Assembly (NCBI RefSeq): GCF_003112535.1
Contig: NZ_BEWA01000012.1
Coordinates: 248,001 to 312,000, forward strand
Reading direction: 5' to 3'
DNA length: 64,000 nucleotides
Source of the DNA: Streptomyces rishiriensis
GTDB taxonomy: Bacteria > Actinomycetota > Actinomycetes > Streptomycetales > Streptomycetaceae
Made by a program: the position numbers and the translations under genes. Shown here piece by piece: positions 32,305-39,799 of this stretch (positions are counted from its first letter, which is position 1; each line of letters begins with the position of its first letter). The notes under the pieces are model-generated. The model made no database searches, was not told where the DNA came from, and was given only the letters and a program-made list of their open reading frames with translations.

Positions 32305-33435
32305 ATGTCGATGATCCGCGACCTCCGTGCCGTCGTCCGTCCCGCCCGCCCCTCCCTGCGCAAGGGGGGCGGGCGTACGGACACCGGCGCCTACGACACC
32401 ACCCGCGACCCCGGAACCCCGTCGGCAGTCGTCGACTGCGCCGTCTACCGCGACGGCTCGCGCGTCGTGTTCCCGCAGGCGCCGACCCCGCAGGAGGCCA
32501 TGCGCCAGGTACGGCGCGACGGCGGCTTCGTGTGGATCGGCCTGCACGAGCCGACCGAGGCCGAATTCGCCGGTATCGCCAGCGAGTTCGGACTCCACCC
32601 GCTGGCCGTGGAGGACGCGGTGCAAGCCCACCAGCGGCCCAAGCTGGAGCGCTACGACGACTCCCTCTTCACCGTCTTCAAGACCATCCACTACATCGAG
32701 CACGACCGGCTCACGGCCAACAGCGAGGTCGTGGAGACCGGTGAGGTCATGTGCTTCACCGGCAAGGACTTCTTCATCACCGTCCGGCACGGCGGCCAGG
32801 GCTCGCTGCGCGCACTGCGCCACCGCCTTCAGGACGACCCCGAGCTCCTCGCCAAGGGCCCCTCGGCGGTGCTGCACGCCATCGCCGACCACGTCGTCGA
32901 CGGCTACATCGCGGTCGCGGACGCCGTGCAGGACGACATCGACGAGGTCGAGACCGAGGTGTTCTCGCCGGGCCGCAAGGGCACCCCGCGCGGCACGGAC
33001 GCGAGCCGGATCTACCAACTCAAGCGCGAGGTGCTGGAGTTCAAGCGGGCGGTGTCGCCGCTGCTGCGGCCGATGCAGCTGCTGAGCGAGCGCCCGATGC
33101 GACTGGTCGACCCCGACATCCAGAAGTACTTCCGGGACGTCGCCGACCACCTCGCCCGGGTCCAGGAGCAGGTCATCGGCTTCGACGAACTGCTCAACTC
33201 GATCCTGCAGGCCAACCTCGCGCAGGCCTCCGTCGCGCAGAACGAGGACATGCGCAAGATCACGTCCTGGGCCGCCATCATCGCCGTGCCGACGATGGTG
33301 TGCGGGGTGTACGGGATGAACTTCGACTACATGCCGGAACTGCACTGGAAGTACGGCTACCCCGTGGTCATGTCGGCCATGGTGGCCCTCTGTGTGGGCA
33401 TCCACCGCACGCTGAAGCGCAACGGCTGGCTGTGA
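32305..33435 (+). CDS. corA: CorA-family magnesium/divalent cation channel
   Basis: 376 residues from ATG 32305 with GAAGGAG upstream. A large cytosolic domain is followed by the long stalk helix (about 285-325) and two membrane helices. The selectivity motif GMN is at 337-339 (VYGMNFDYMPEL), followed by the second helix and a basic tail RTLKRNGWL. CorA forms a pentameric Mg2+ channel gated by intracellular Mg2+. A basic N-terminal extension of ~25 residues precedes the domain. It shares this neighbourhood with an MgtE-N/CBS protein and a DUF1003 protein, consistent with a magnesium-related cluster. Confidence 0.96.
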   Translation: MSMIRDLRAVVRPARPSLRKGGGRTDTGAYDTTRDPGTPSAVVDCAVYRDGSRVVFPQAPTPQEAMRQVRRDGGFVWIGLHEPTEAEFAGIASEFGLHPLAVEDAVQAHQRPKLERYDDSLFTVFKTIHYIEHDRLTANSEVVETGEVMCFTGKDFFITVRHGGQGSLRALRHRLQDDPELLAKGPSAVLHAIADHVVDGYIAVADAVQDDIDEVETEVFSPGRKGTPRGTDASRIYQLKREVLEFKRAVSPLLRPMQLLSERPMRLVDPDIQKYFRDVADHLARVQEQVIGFDELLNSILQANLAQASVAQNEDMRKITSWAAIIAVPTMVCGVYGMNFDYMPELHWKYGYPVVMSAMVALCVGIHRTLKRNGWL

Positions 33436-33484
33436 GGACCTCGCCGAGGACCCGCCCGGACCTGCCCCGGATAGGCTGGGCGGC

Positions 33485-34015
33485 ATGACAAGCGAGCTGC
33501 TCGGACAGGCCCTCGTCGACCGGACCCTCGTCGAGGAAGCGACCAAGAAGTCCGGCCTCGTCTGGGTCCGGGGCGCGGACGGGACGGCCGCGCGAGCGCT
33601 GTGGCACGTGTGGCACGAGGGCGCCGCCTGTCTGGTCGGCGACGGGCCGGGCGAGCAGCCGCTGCCGGGACTCGTCGAGGGCGGCTCGGCCGAGGTCACC
33701 GTCCGCAGCAAGGACAAGGGCGGCCGGCTGGTCACCTGGACGGCGAAGGTCGCCGAGCTCGCGCCCGGCTCCCAGGCCTGGGAGGCGGCCGTCGCCGAGC
33801 TCAAGGGCAAGCGGCTGAACGCGCCCGACGGCGAGGCCATGACCGAGCGCTGGGCGCGCGAGTGCCGGGTGCTCCGCCTGGAGCCGACGGGCGCCACCTC
33901 GCCGCTCCCGCAGGGGAGTCTCGCCGCACGGCCCGTCCCCTCGCCCGCCACCACGCGGGAGCCGGCGCCCGCCGGACTGCCGAAGCTGCTGCTGCGCAAG
34001 CGCAGACGAAAGTAG
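33485..34015 (+). CDS. Conserved hypothetical protein (FMN-binding split-barrel-like?)
   Basis: 176 residues from ATG 33485, 49 bases after corA. N-terminal globular part with LVWVRGADGTAARALWHVWH, GEQPLPGLVEGGSAEVTVRS and WTAKVAELAPGSQAWEAAVAEL, a beta-rich pattern reminiscent of pyridoxamine-phosphate-oxidase-like split barrels, then a Pro-rich linker and a strongly basic tail (LLLRKRRRK) that could touch nucleic acid or membrane. No catalytic motif is recognised. Family assignment is tentative. Confidence 0.7.
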   Translation: MTSELLGQALVDRTLVEEATKKSGLVWVRGADGTAARALWHVWHEGAACLVGDGPGEQPLPGLVEGGSAEVTVRSKDKGGRLVTWTAKVAELAPGSQAWEAAVAELKGKRLNAPDGEAMTERWARECRVLRLEPTGATSPLPQGSLAARPVPSPATTREPAPAGLPKLLLRKRRRK

Positions 34016-34070
34016 CGGCCGGATCGGCCGATCCGCGCAGCGGCCGGTCCATGGCGCGCTCAGCGGCAGG

Positions 34071-34820
34071 TCACGACGTCGGCAGCTGCTTGCCGTAGTC
34101 CACCGTCTCGTCCTTCGCCGGCTCCTCCAGGGCGAAGTCCTTGCCCCATGACGAGAAGCGCAGCGTCCCGGCCCCGCCCGCGCGTTCCAGCAGCAGCGGG
34201 TACGGCTTGCCCTCCAGCGAGACGTCCAGCGTGCCGCCGGAACCGCCGTCGCCGGTGATGCGGACGGTGCGCACCCCGGCCTGCTCGTGGTGGCCGTCGG
34301 TGGCCAGCGCGCCGTGCAGCGTCAGCAGACCGTCGAGGAGGAGGTCCTTGTCCGTGAACCCGCTGAACTTCTTGTACGAGGGATCGCCCGCCGGCACCTT
34401 GACGTACTTGCCGTCGAGCTTGTCGGCGGCCGCCGCGTCGGAGCCGTCGCCGGACTTGCCGTCCTCCTTCTTCCAGAACGCCGCGTCCGCCTTGAGGAAC
34501 AGCTGCTCGCCCACCCGCAGCAGATGGAAGGTGGCCCCCTGCGCGGTGACCGACCCGGCGCCCCCGTCCGCCTTCAGGCTCATGTCGAGCTTGTACGTGC
34601 GCCCGCTGGTGACGACGCTGCCCGACAGCCGCACCGCGTCCACGGAGCCGGCGGCCGCCTTGGTCTTCTCCTGGATCTGCGCGGCGGACAGCTTGCCCAC
34701 CCCGTTCGTGCCCGCGTCCGGATCCTCGCTGCACCCGGCCAGTCCCATGCCCACGACCAGTGCGCACACCGTGCTCACCAGCGGGGTCCGGCGAGTACGG
34801 CCCTGGGGAATCGCAGTCAC
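34071..34820 (-). CDS. LppX/LprAFG-like lipoprotein
   Basis: 249 residues from GTG 34820. The signal peptide ends in MGLAGC, a good lipobox, so the mature protein is a surface lipoprotein. The mature part has the pattern of the LppX/LprG family: an N-terminal helix (AAQIQEKTKAAAGSV), then repeated antiparallel strands forming a half-barrel (LSGSVVTSGRTYKLDMSLKA, GKYVKVPAGDPSYKKFSG, GTLDVSLEGKPYPLLLERA). Such proteins carry lipids or glycolipids to the surface in mycobacteria. No lipid-export partner is adjacent. Convergent with the upstream gene; the gap has a GGATCGGCCGATCC palindrome. Confidence 0.8.
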   Translation of the reverse strand: MTAIPQGRTRRTPLVSTVCALVVGMGLAGCSEDPDAGTNGVGKLSAAQIQEKTKAAAGSVDAVRLSGSVVTSGRTYKLDMSLKADGGAGSVTAQGATFHLLRVGEQLFLKADAAFWKKEDGKSGDGSDAAAADKLDGKYVKVPAGDPSYKKFSGFTDKDLLLDGLLTLHGALATDGHHEQAGVRTVRITGDGGSGGTLDVSLEGKPYPLLLERAGGAGTLRFSSWGKDFALEEPAKDETVDYGKQLPTS

Positions 34821-35031
34821 AGAGAAGGCTGCCTTTCTGCGCGGGTGTGCTGAGCGGCGTACGGCAGCGTACCGGGGTCGCGCGACCCGGGCGGAGCCAG
34901 TCCGTCCGGACGCCCCACCAGGGCGTATCCGATCGGGACGGGCTAGCCTGAAGCCCGCACGAGCGGGCAATCGGGAAAAGAGCACCACCGGCAACAGCGC
35001 GCATCTGCGCGTACGACAAGGAGGGGCGGTC

Positions 35032-36342
35032 ATGGCAGCGGGAGCCCCCCGGATCTTCGTCTCGCACCTCTCGGGCATCCCCGTGTTCGATCCGAACGGC
35101 GACCAGGTGGGCCGCGTACGCGACCTCGTCGTCGTGCTGCGCGTGCGGCGGCGGCCGCCGAGAGTGCTCGGGCTGGTCGTCGAACTGTCCACCCGGCGCC
35201 GGATCTTCCTGCCCATGACCCGGGTGACCGGCGTCGAGTCCGGTCAGGTCATCACCACCGGCGTGCTCAACGTCCGCCGCTTCGAGCAGCGGCCCACCGA
35301 GCGGCTGGTGTTCGGGGAGCTGCTCGACCGGCGCGTCACGCTCGTCGAGACCGGCGAGGAGGTCACCGTCCTCGACGCGTCGGTGCAGCAGCTGCCGGCC
35401 CGCCGCGACTGGGAGATCGACCGGGTCTTCGTCCGCAAGGGCAAGAAGGCGACCGCCTTCCGGCGGGCCAAGGGCGAGACGCTGACCGTGGAGTGGTCGG
35501 CCGTCACCGGGTTCTCGCTGGAGGAGCACGGGCAGGGCGCGGAGAGTCTGCTGGCCACGTTCGAGCAGCTGCGCCCCGCCGACCTGGCCAACGTCCTGCA
35601 CCATCTCTCCGCCAAGCGGCGCGCCGAGGTGGCCGCCGCCCTCGACGACGACCGTCTCGCCGACGTCCTGGAGGAGTTGCCGGAGGACGACCAGATCGAG
35701 ATCCTCGGCAAGCTGAAGGAGGAGCGCGCGGCGGACGTCCTGGAGGCGATGGACCCCGACGACGCGGCCGACCTGCTCTCCGAGCTCCCGGAGGAGGACA
35801 AGGAGCGGCTGCTGAGTCTGATGCAGCCCGACGACGCGGCCGACATGCGGCGCCTGATGGCGTACGAGGAGCACACGGCGGGCGGGCTGATGACCACCGA
35901 GCCGATCGTCCTGCGCCCCGACGCCACCGTCGCCGACGCCCTGGCGCGGGTGCGCAACCCGGACCTCTCCCCCGCGCTCGCCGCGCAGGTCTACGTCTGC
36001 CGCCCGCCCGACGAGACCCCGACCGGCAAGTACCTGGGCACGGTCCACTTCCAGCGGCTCCTGCGCGATCCCCCGTACACGCTGGTCAGTTCGCTCCTCG
36101 ACGACGATCTGCAGGCCCTGGCGCCGGACGCGGCCCTGCCGGTCGTCGCCGGGTTCTTCGCGACGTACGACATGGTCGCGGCGCCCGTGGTGGACGAGGC
36201 GGGCTCGCTCCTCGGCGCGGTGACCGTGGACGACGTCCTGGACCACATGCTGCCGGAGGACTGGCGGGAGACGGAGTTCCACCTGGAGGGCGAGCCCGCG
36301 GGCGAGCCCGAGACCGAGGGGGCCGGTCGGCATGGCTCCTGA
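35032..36342 (+). CDS. MgtE N-domain/CBS protein without a channel domain
   Basis: 436 residues from ATG 35032 with AAGGAGGGG upstream. Order: a PRC-barrel-like N-terminus (about 8-90, GIPVFDPNGDQVGRVRDLVV), an MgtE N-terminal superhelical domain (about 170-285, repeats of LADVLEELPEDDQIEILGKL), then a CBS pair (about 285-415, GGLMTTEPIVLRPDATVADA and FATYDMVAAPVVDEAGSLLG). No membrane helices follow, so this is a cytosolic sensor form of MgtE rather than a channel. It probably senses Mg2+ or nucleotides. The stop overlaps the DUF1003 start by 11 bases; similar gene pairs occur near mrp in mycobacteria. Confidence 0.9.
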   Translation: MAAGAPRIFVSHLSGIPVFDPNGDQVGRVRDLVVVLRVRRRPPRVLGLVVELSTRRRIFLPMTRVTGVESGQVITTGVLNVRRFEQRPTERLVFGELLDRRVTLVETGEEVTVLDASVQQLPARRDWEIDRVFVRKGKKATAFRRAKGETLTVEWSAVTGFSLEEHGQGAESLLATFEQLRPADLANVLHHLSAKRRAEVAAALDDDRLADVLEELPEDDQIEILGKLKEERAADVLEAMDPDDAADLLSELPEEDKERLLSLMQPDDAADMRRLMAYEEHTAGGLMTTEPIVLRPDATVADALARVRNPDLSPALAAQVYVCRPPDETPTGKYLGTVHFQRLLRDPPYTLVSSLLDDDLQALAPDAALPVVAGFFATYDMVAAPVVDEAGSLLGAVTVDDVLDHMLPEDWRETEFHLEGEPAGEPETEGAGRHGS

Positions 36343-36955
36343 ACGCGAGAGCGCGGGCCGTGAGCGCGCCCAGGCCGGCGCGGGCCGCGAGCGCACCCCC
36401 ACGGGCGCCACGGCGACCGGCCGGGCCCGGCCCCGGCTGGACCAGCCGCGGTCGCCCCGGCACCGGATCCTGCCCGAGTGGGACCCGGAGGCCTTCGGAC
36501 GGCTGTCGGAGCGCATCGCACGCTTCCTGGGCACCGGCCGGTTCATCGTCTGGATGACGGTCGTCATCATCGCCTGGGTCCTGTGGAACATCTTCGCCCC
36601 GCCGAACCTGCGGTTCGACAACTACCCCTTCATCTTCCTGACCCTGATGCTGTCCCTGCAGGCCTCCTACGCGGCCCCGCTGATCCTCCTCGCGCAGAAC
36701 CGGCAGGACGACCGCGACCGGGTCAACCTGGAGCAGGACCGCAAGTCCAACGAGCGGTCCATCGCCGACACCGAGTACCTGACCAGGGAGATCGCCGCCC
36801 TGCGCATCGGTCTGGGCGAGGTCGCGACCCGGGACTGGATCCGCTCCGAGCTGCAGGACATGGTCAAGGAGCTGGAGGAACGGCGGGACGGGCACCGCGA
36901 ACACGCCGTATTCCCGGCAGAACGGTCGCGGGGACGTGACGTAGACGACCGGTGA
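36332..36955 (+). CDS. DUF1003 membrane protein
   Basis: 207 residues from ATG 36332, overlapping the preceding gene by 11 bases. A disordered basic N-terminus precedes two membrane helices (about 70-86 and 98-118: FIVWMTVVIIAWVLWN and FIFLTLMLSLQASYAAPLIL), then a soluble helical tail with QNRQDDRDRVNLEQDRKSNE, the DUF1003 signature. Function unknown; the family is often linked to MgtE-like genes, which fits the translational coupling seen here. Confidence 0.92.
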   Translation: MAPERESAGRERAQAGAGRERTPTGATATGRARPRLDQPRSPRHRILPEWDPEAFGRLSERIARFLGTGRFIVWMTVVIIAWVLWNIFAPPNLRFDNYPFIFLTLMLSLQASYAAPLILLAQNRQDDRDRVNLEQDRKSNERSIADTEYLTREIAALRIGLGEVATRDWIRSELQDMVKELEERRDGHREHAVFPAERSRGRDVDDR

Positions 36956-36997
36956 CGGGCTTACCGGGGTCCCCGCAGGTCGCCGTACCATCGTCCT

Positions 36998-38131
36998 ATG
37001 GCTAGCGAAGACGCGGTGCGCGAGGCACTGGCGACGGTGAACGACCCCGAGATCAACCGGCCCATCACCGAACTCGGGATGGTGAAGTCGGTGGAGATCG
37101 CCGCGGACGGGGCGGTCGCGGTCACCGTGTACCTGACGGTCTCCGGCTGCCCGATGCGCGAGACGATCACCCAGCGGGTGACCGACGCGGTCTCCGCGGT
37201 GGAGGGCGTCACCCGCGTCGACGTCACCCTCGACGTGATGAGCGACGAACAGCGCAAGGAGCTGGCGAACGCGCTGCGCGGCGGCCAGACCGAGCGCGAG
37301 GTCCCGTTCGCCAAGCCGGGCTCGCTGACCCGCGTGTACGCGGTCGCCTCCGGCAAGGGCGGCGTCGGCAAGTCGTCGGTGACGGTGAACCTGGCGGCGG
37401 CGATGGCGGCCGACGGCCTGAAGGTGGGCGTGGTCGACGCCGACATCTACGGTCACAGCGTGCCGCGCATGCTGGGCGCGGACGGCCGTCCCACCCAGGT
37501 CGAGAACATGATCATGCCGCCGTCCGCGAACGGCGTGAAGGTCATCTCCATCGGCATGTTCACCCCGGGCAACGCGCCGGTCGTCTGGCGCGGCCCGATG
37601 CTCCACCGCGCGCTCCAGCAGTTCCTCGCGGACGTCTACTGGGGCGACCTGGACGTCCTGCTCCTGGACCTGCCGCCCGGCACGGGCGACATCGCGATCT
37701 CCGTGGCCCAGCTGGTCCCGAACGCCGAGATCCTGGTCGTGACGACCCCGCAGCAGGCGGCGGCCGAGGTCGCCGAGCGGGCCGGCTCCATCGCCGTGCA
37801 GACGCACCAGAAGATCGTCGGCGTGGTCGAGAACATGTCCGGCCTGCCCTGCCCGCACTGCGGGGAGATGGTCGACGTCTTCGGCACCGGCGGCGGCCAG
37901 TCGGTGGCCGAGGGACTCACCCGCACCACCGGCGCCAACGTCCCGGTGCTCGGCTCCATCCCGATCGACGTCCGGCTGCGCGAGGGCGGCGACGAAGGCA
38001 AGCCGGTCGTCCTGACCGACCCCGAGTCCCCCGCGGGCTCGGCGCTGCGCGCCATCGCCGGCAAGCTGGGCGGCCGCCAGCGCGGTCTGTCGGGCCTGTC
38101 GCTGGGCATCACCCCGCGCAACAAGTTCTAG
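36998..38131 (+). CDS. mrp: Mrp/ApbC Fe-S cluster carrier P-loop ATPase
   Basis: 377 residues from ATG 36998. N-terminal MIP18 domain (1-95) with SGCPMRETI, then a deviant Walker A GKGGVGKS at 119-126, switch motifs DADIYGHSVP and LLDLPPGTGD, and the Cys pair CPHC near residue 284 that bridges the [4Fe-4S] cluster between subunits. It binds and transfers Fe-S clusters to apo-proteins in an ATP-dependent way. Located near tatB-htrA-rseA-sigE as in mycobacteria (Rv1229c). A perfect 23-bp terminator stem follows. Confidence 0.97.
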   Translation: MASEDAVREALATVNDPEINRPITELGMVKSVEIAADGAVAVTVYLTVSGCPMRETITQRVTDAVSAVEGVTRVDVTLDVMSDEQRKELANALRGGQTEREVPFAKPGSLTRVYAVASGKGGVGKSSVTVNLAAAMAADGLKVGVVDADIYGHSVPRMLGADGRPTQVENMIMPPSANGVKVISIGMFTPGNAPVVWRGPMLHRALQQFLADVYWGDLDVLLLDLPPGTGDIAISVAQLVPNAEILVVTTPQQAAAEVAERAGSIAVQTHQKIVGVVENMSGLPCPHCGEMVDVFGTGGGQSVAEGLTRTTGANVPVLGSIPIDVRLREGGDEGKPVVLTDPESPAGSALRAIAGKLGGRQRGLSGLSLGITPRNKF

Positions 38132-38173
38132 GAGGTCCCGGCCCGCTCGCGGGTGCCGTCCTTCGCTCCGCCC

Positions 38174-38223
38174 GATGACAGTGGGGGCGCCGTCCGTGTC
38201 CGGACGGCGCCCCCACTGTCATC
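38174..38223. terminator. Strong bidirectional hairpin terminator after mrp
   Basis: A perfect 23-bp stem (38174-38196 with 38201-38223) and TGTC loop separates mrp from the convergent gene at 38245-38904. Confidence 0.93.
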
Positions 38224-38244
38224 GGAGCTGGGGCGTACGGCCGG

Positions 38245-38904
38245 TCAGGCGTACGTCTCGATGTCCTTGATCATGGCGAAGCCGAGGCCGTACGCGCTCA
38301 TGCCCCTCCCGTACGCCCCCACGTGCACCCCTTGCGAGGTCGAGCCGGCCAGCACCCAGCCGAACTCGGACTCGCGGTAGTGGAACGGGGTCGGCACGCC
38401 GTCGACCGGCAGGGACAGCGTGGACCAGTCCTCGCCGGCGAGGTCGTCGGCGAGGACCCACGCCGTCTCGGTCTGCTGGTCCAGCCAGTCGTCGCGCAGG
38501 CTGTGGTCCATCTGGCCCGGCCAGGTGAAGGACAGCAGGCCCACCCCGGCGAGCCAGGCCGCCGACGACACGGAGGTCGCCTCCAGCAGACCGGTGCCGT
38601 CCGCGCTGCGCCGTACGGGGTTCGCGGCGACGGTCACGACGACCGCGAACTTCCCGCGGTCCTCGCCGGCCGTCTCGTGCCGCACCGAGGGCTCGTCCCC
38701 GTGTCCGATGGAACCGTGCTCGACGGCCCCGTCGGCGGCCGTGCCCACCTGCATCAGCCAGCGCGGCCCCGTGAAGGCCTCGTCGAGGCCGTACCAGGGA
38801 AAGGGTGCCTCCAGGTAGCCGTCGACCGTGCGCCGCCCGGAGGGGACCTGCTGTCCGTCCTCCGCGGCCGGCGTCTGCGCGACTGCCCGACTCGTCGTCT
38901 CCAT
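38245..38904 (-). CDS. Conserved hypothetical cytosolic protein
   Basis: 219 residues from ATG 38904, chosen because GAGGAGG lies upstream and the preceding codons look non-coding. Globular, with no signal or membrane segment. Recognisable stretches such as FPWYGLDEAFTGPRWLMQVG and TAWVLADDLAGEDWSTLSLP do not match a family I know. It stands between mrp (convergent) and tatB (same strand, 181 bases upstream); the 5-prime region 38905-39085 holds nothing else that I can recognise. No function proposed. Confidence 0.7.
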   Translation of the reverse strand: METTSRAVAQTPAAEDGQQVPSGRRTVDGYLEAPFPWYGLDEAFTGPRWLMQVGTAADGAVEHGSIGHGDEPSVRHETAGEDRGKFAVVVTVAANPVRRSADGTGLLEATSVSSAAWLAGVGLLSFTWPGQMDHSLRDDWLDQQTETAWVLADDLAGEDWSTLSLPVDGVPTPFHYRESEFGWVLAGSTSQGVHVGAYGRGMSAYGLGFAMIKDIETYA

Positions 38905-39085
38905 GTGCCCGGACGCCTCCTCGTTCTCGACGGAACGACCGGCCCGCCCCCCTTCGGGCGTACTCGTCCGCTCCGCACAACAACCAGGCAGCATAGCCAC
39001 CCCGCTCCGGGCTGCCGGGAACCCGCCCGGCGCGTGGAGCGTGCGCCCCCTCACATCGGGGCTCATACCGGCGATCGCCGACGGC

Positions 39086-39532
39086 TCAGGTGGCGTCCGC
39101 GTCGAAGGGCGGACGGTCGTCCTCGCCCGGCGCCTCGGGGCGCTTGGTCATGTCGACGCGCGCCCCGCCCGACGCGGCCGCGGAACCCGGAGCGGAGGGG
39201 GCGTCCGTGTCGCGGCTGTGGACCGCGTCCGTGACCTCGGCCATCTCCTTCTTCAGGTCGAAGCCGTTGCGGATCTCCTTCAGCCCCAGCTCGTCGTTGT
39301 CCAGCTGCTTGCGGATGAACGTCTTGGGGTTGAGGTCCTCGAACTCGAAGTCCTTGAACTCCGGGCCGAGTTCGCTGCGGATGTCCGCCTTGGCGCTCTC
39401 CGAGAACTCACGGATCTTCCGGACGGTGCGCATCACGTCCTGGATGACCTTCGGGAGCTTGTCCGGACCGAAGACGAGCACGGCCAGGACGATGATCGTC
39501 ACCAGCTCGAGCGGTCCTATGTCATTGAACAC
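39086..39532 (-). CDS. tatB: Sec-independent protein translocase subunit TatB
   Basis: 148 residues from GTG 39532 with AAGGAG six bases upstream. The TatB pattern is clear: MFNDIGPLELVTIIVLAVLV, an N-terminal membrane helix with the conserved Glu, the hinge FGPDKLPKV, then a long amphipathic helix (about 22-65) and a charged disordered tail. TatB with TatC recognises twin-arginine signal peptides. Its place beside htrA, rseA and sigE matches the mycobacterial envelope-stress locus, so it is probably induced by envelope stress together with htrA. A 267-base spacer separates it from htrA. Confidence 0.95.
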   Translation of the reverse strand: MFNDIGPLELVTIIVLAVLVFGPDKLPKVIQDVMRTVRKIREFSESAKADIRSELGPEFKDFEFEDLNPKTFIRKQLDNDELGLKEIRNGFDLKKEMAEVTDAVHSRDTDAPSAPGSAAASGGARVDMTKRPEAPGEDDRPPFDADAT

Positions 39533-39616
39533 CTGAAGCTCCTTGCGATGTCCGCGGTCCTCGGCCCTCGGCCCTCAGTGGTCAAGTTCGGGTCTTCCGT
39601 GGTCCGGGCCGGGTCC

Positions 39617-39650
39617 ACGGTACCTGTCGCACCTGTCCGACCGGTACCGT
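39617..39650. promoter_or_regulatory. Inverted repeat between htrA and tatB
   Basis: ACGGTACC (39617-39624) and GGTACCGT (39643-39650) form a perfect 8-bp inverted repeat with 18 bases between, in the 267-base gap (39533-39799) between htrA and tatB. Could be an operator for tatB. The rest of the gap shows no gene. Confidence 0.35.
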
Positions 39651-39799
39651 CCCGAGCCCTCCGACCGGGTGTATGCCGCCGAGTTTCCGCGTTGTTTGCC
39701 ATGGGGGGCCACATTTCGGGGTCCGGCCTGTGATGTTCGCGTCCGTCGCCGGGAGCGGGCCGACGCCTGCGCCCGCCGTGCGGCGACGGGCGCACCGCC

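Noticed and set aside
32063..32314. 83-codon plus-strand frame in the corA leader
   Set aside because: No ribosome site, overlaps the corA start, and composition (Cys/Ser/Arg/Pro) looks like translated leader sequence.
35032..36342. Complete MgtE magnesium channel
   Set aside because: The MgtE N-domain and CBS pair are present but the C-terminal membrane channel is absent; the next gene encodes a DUF1003 protein, not the channel part.
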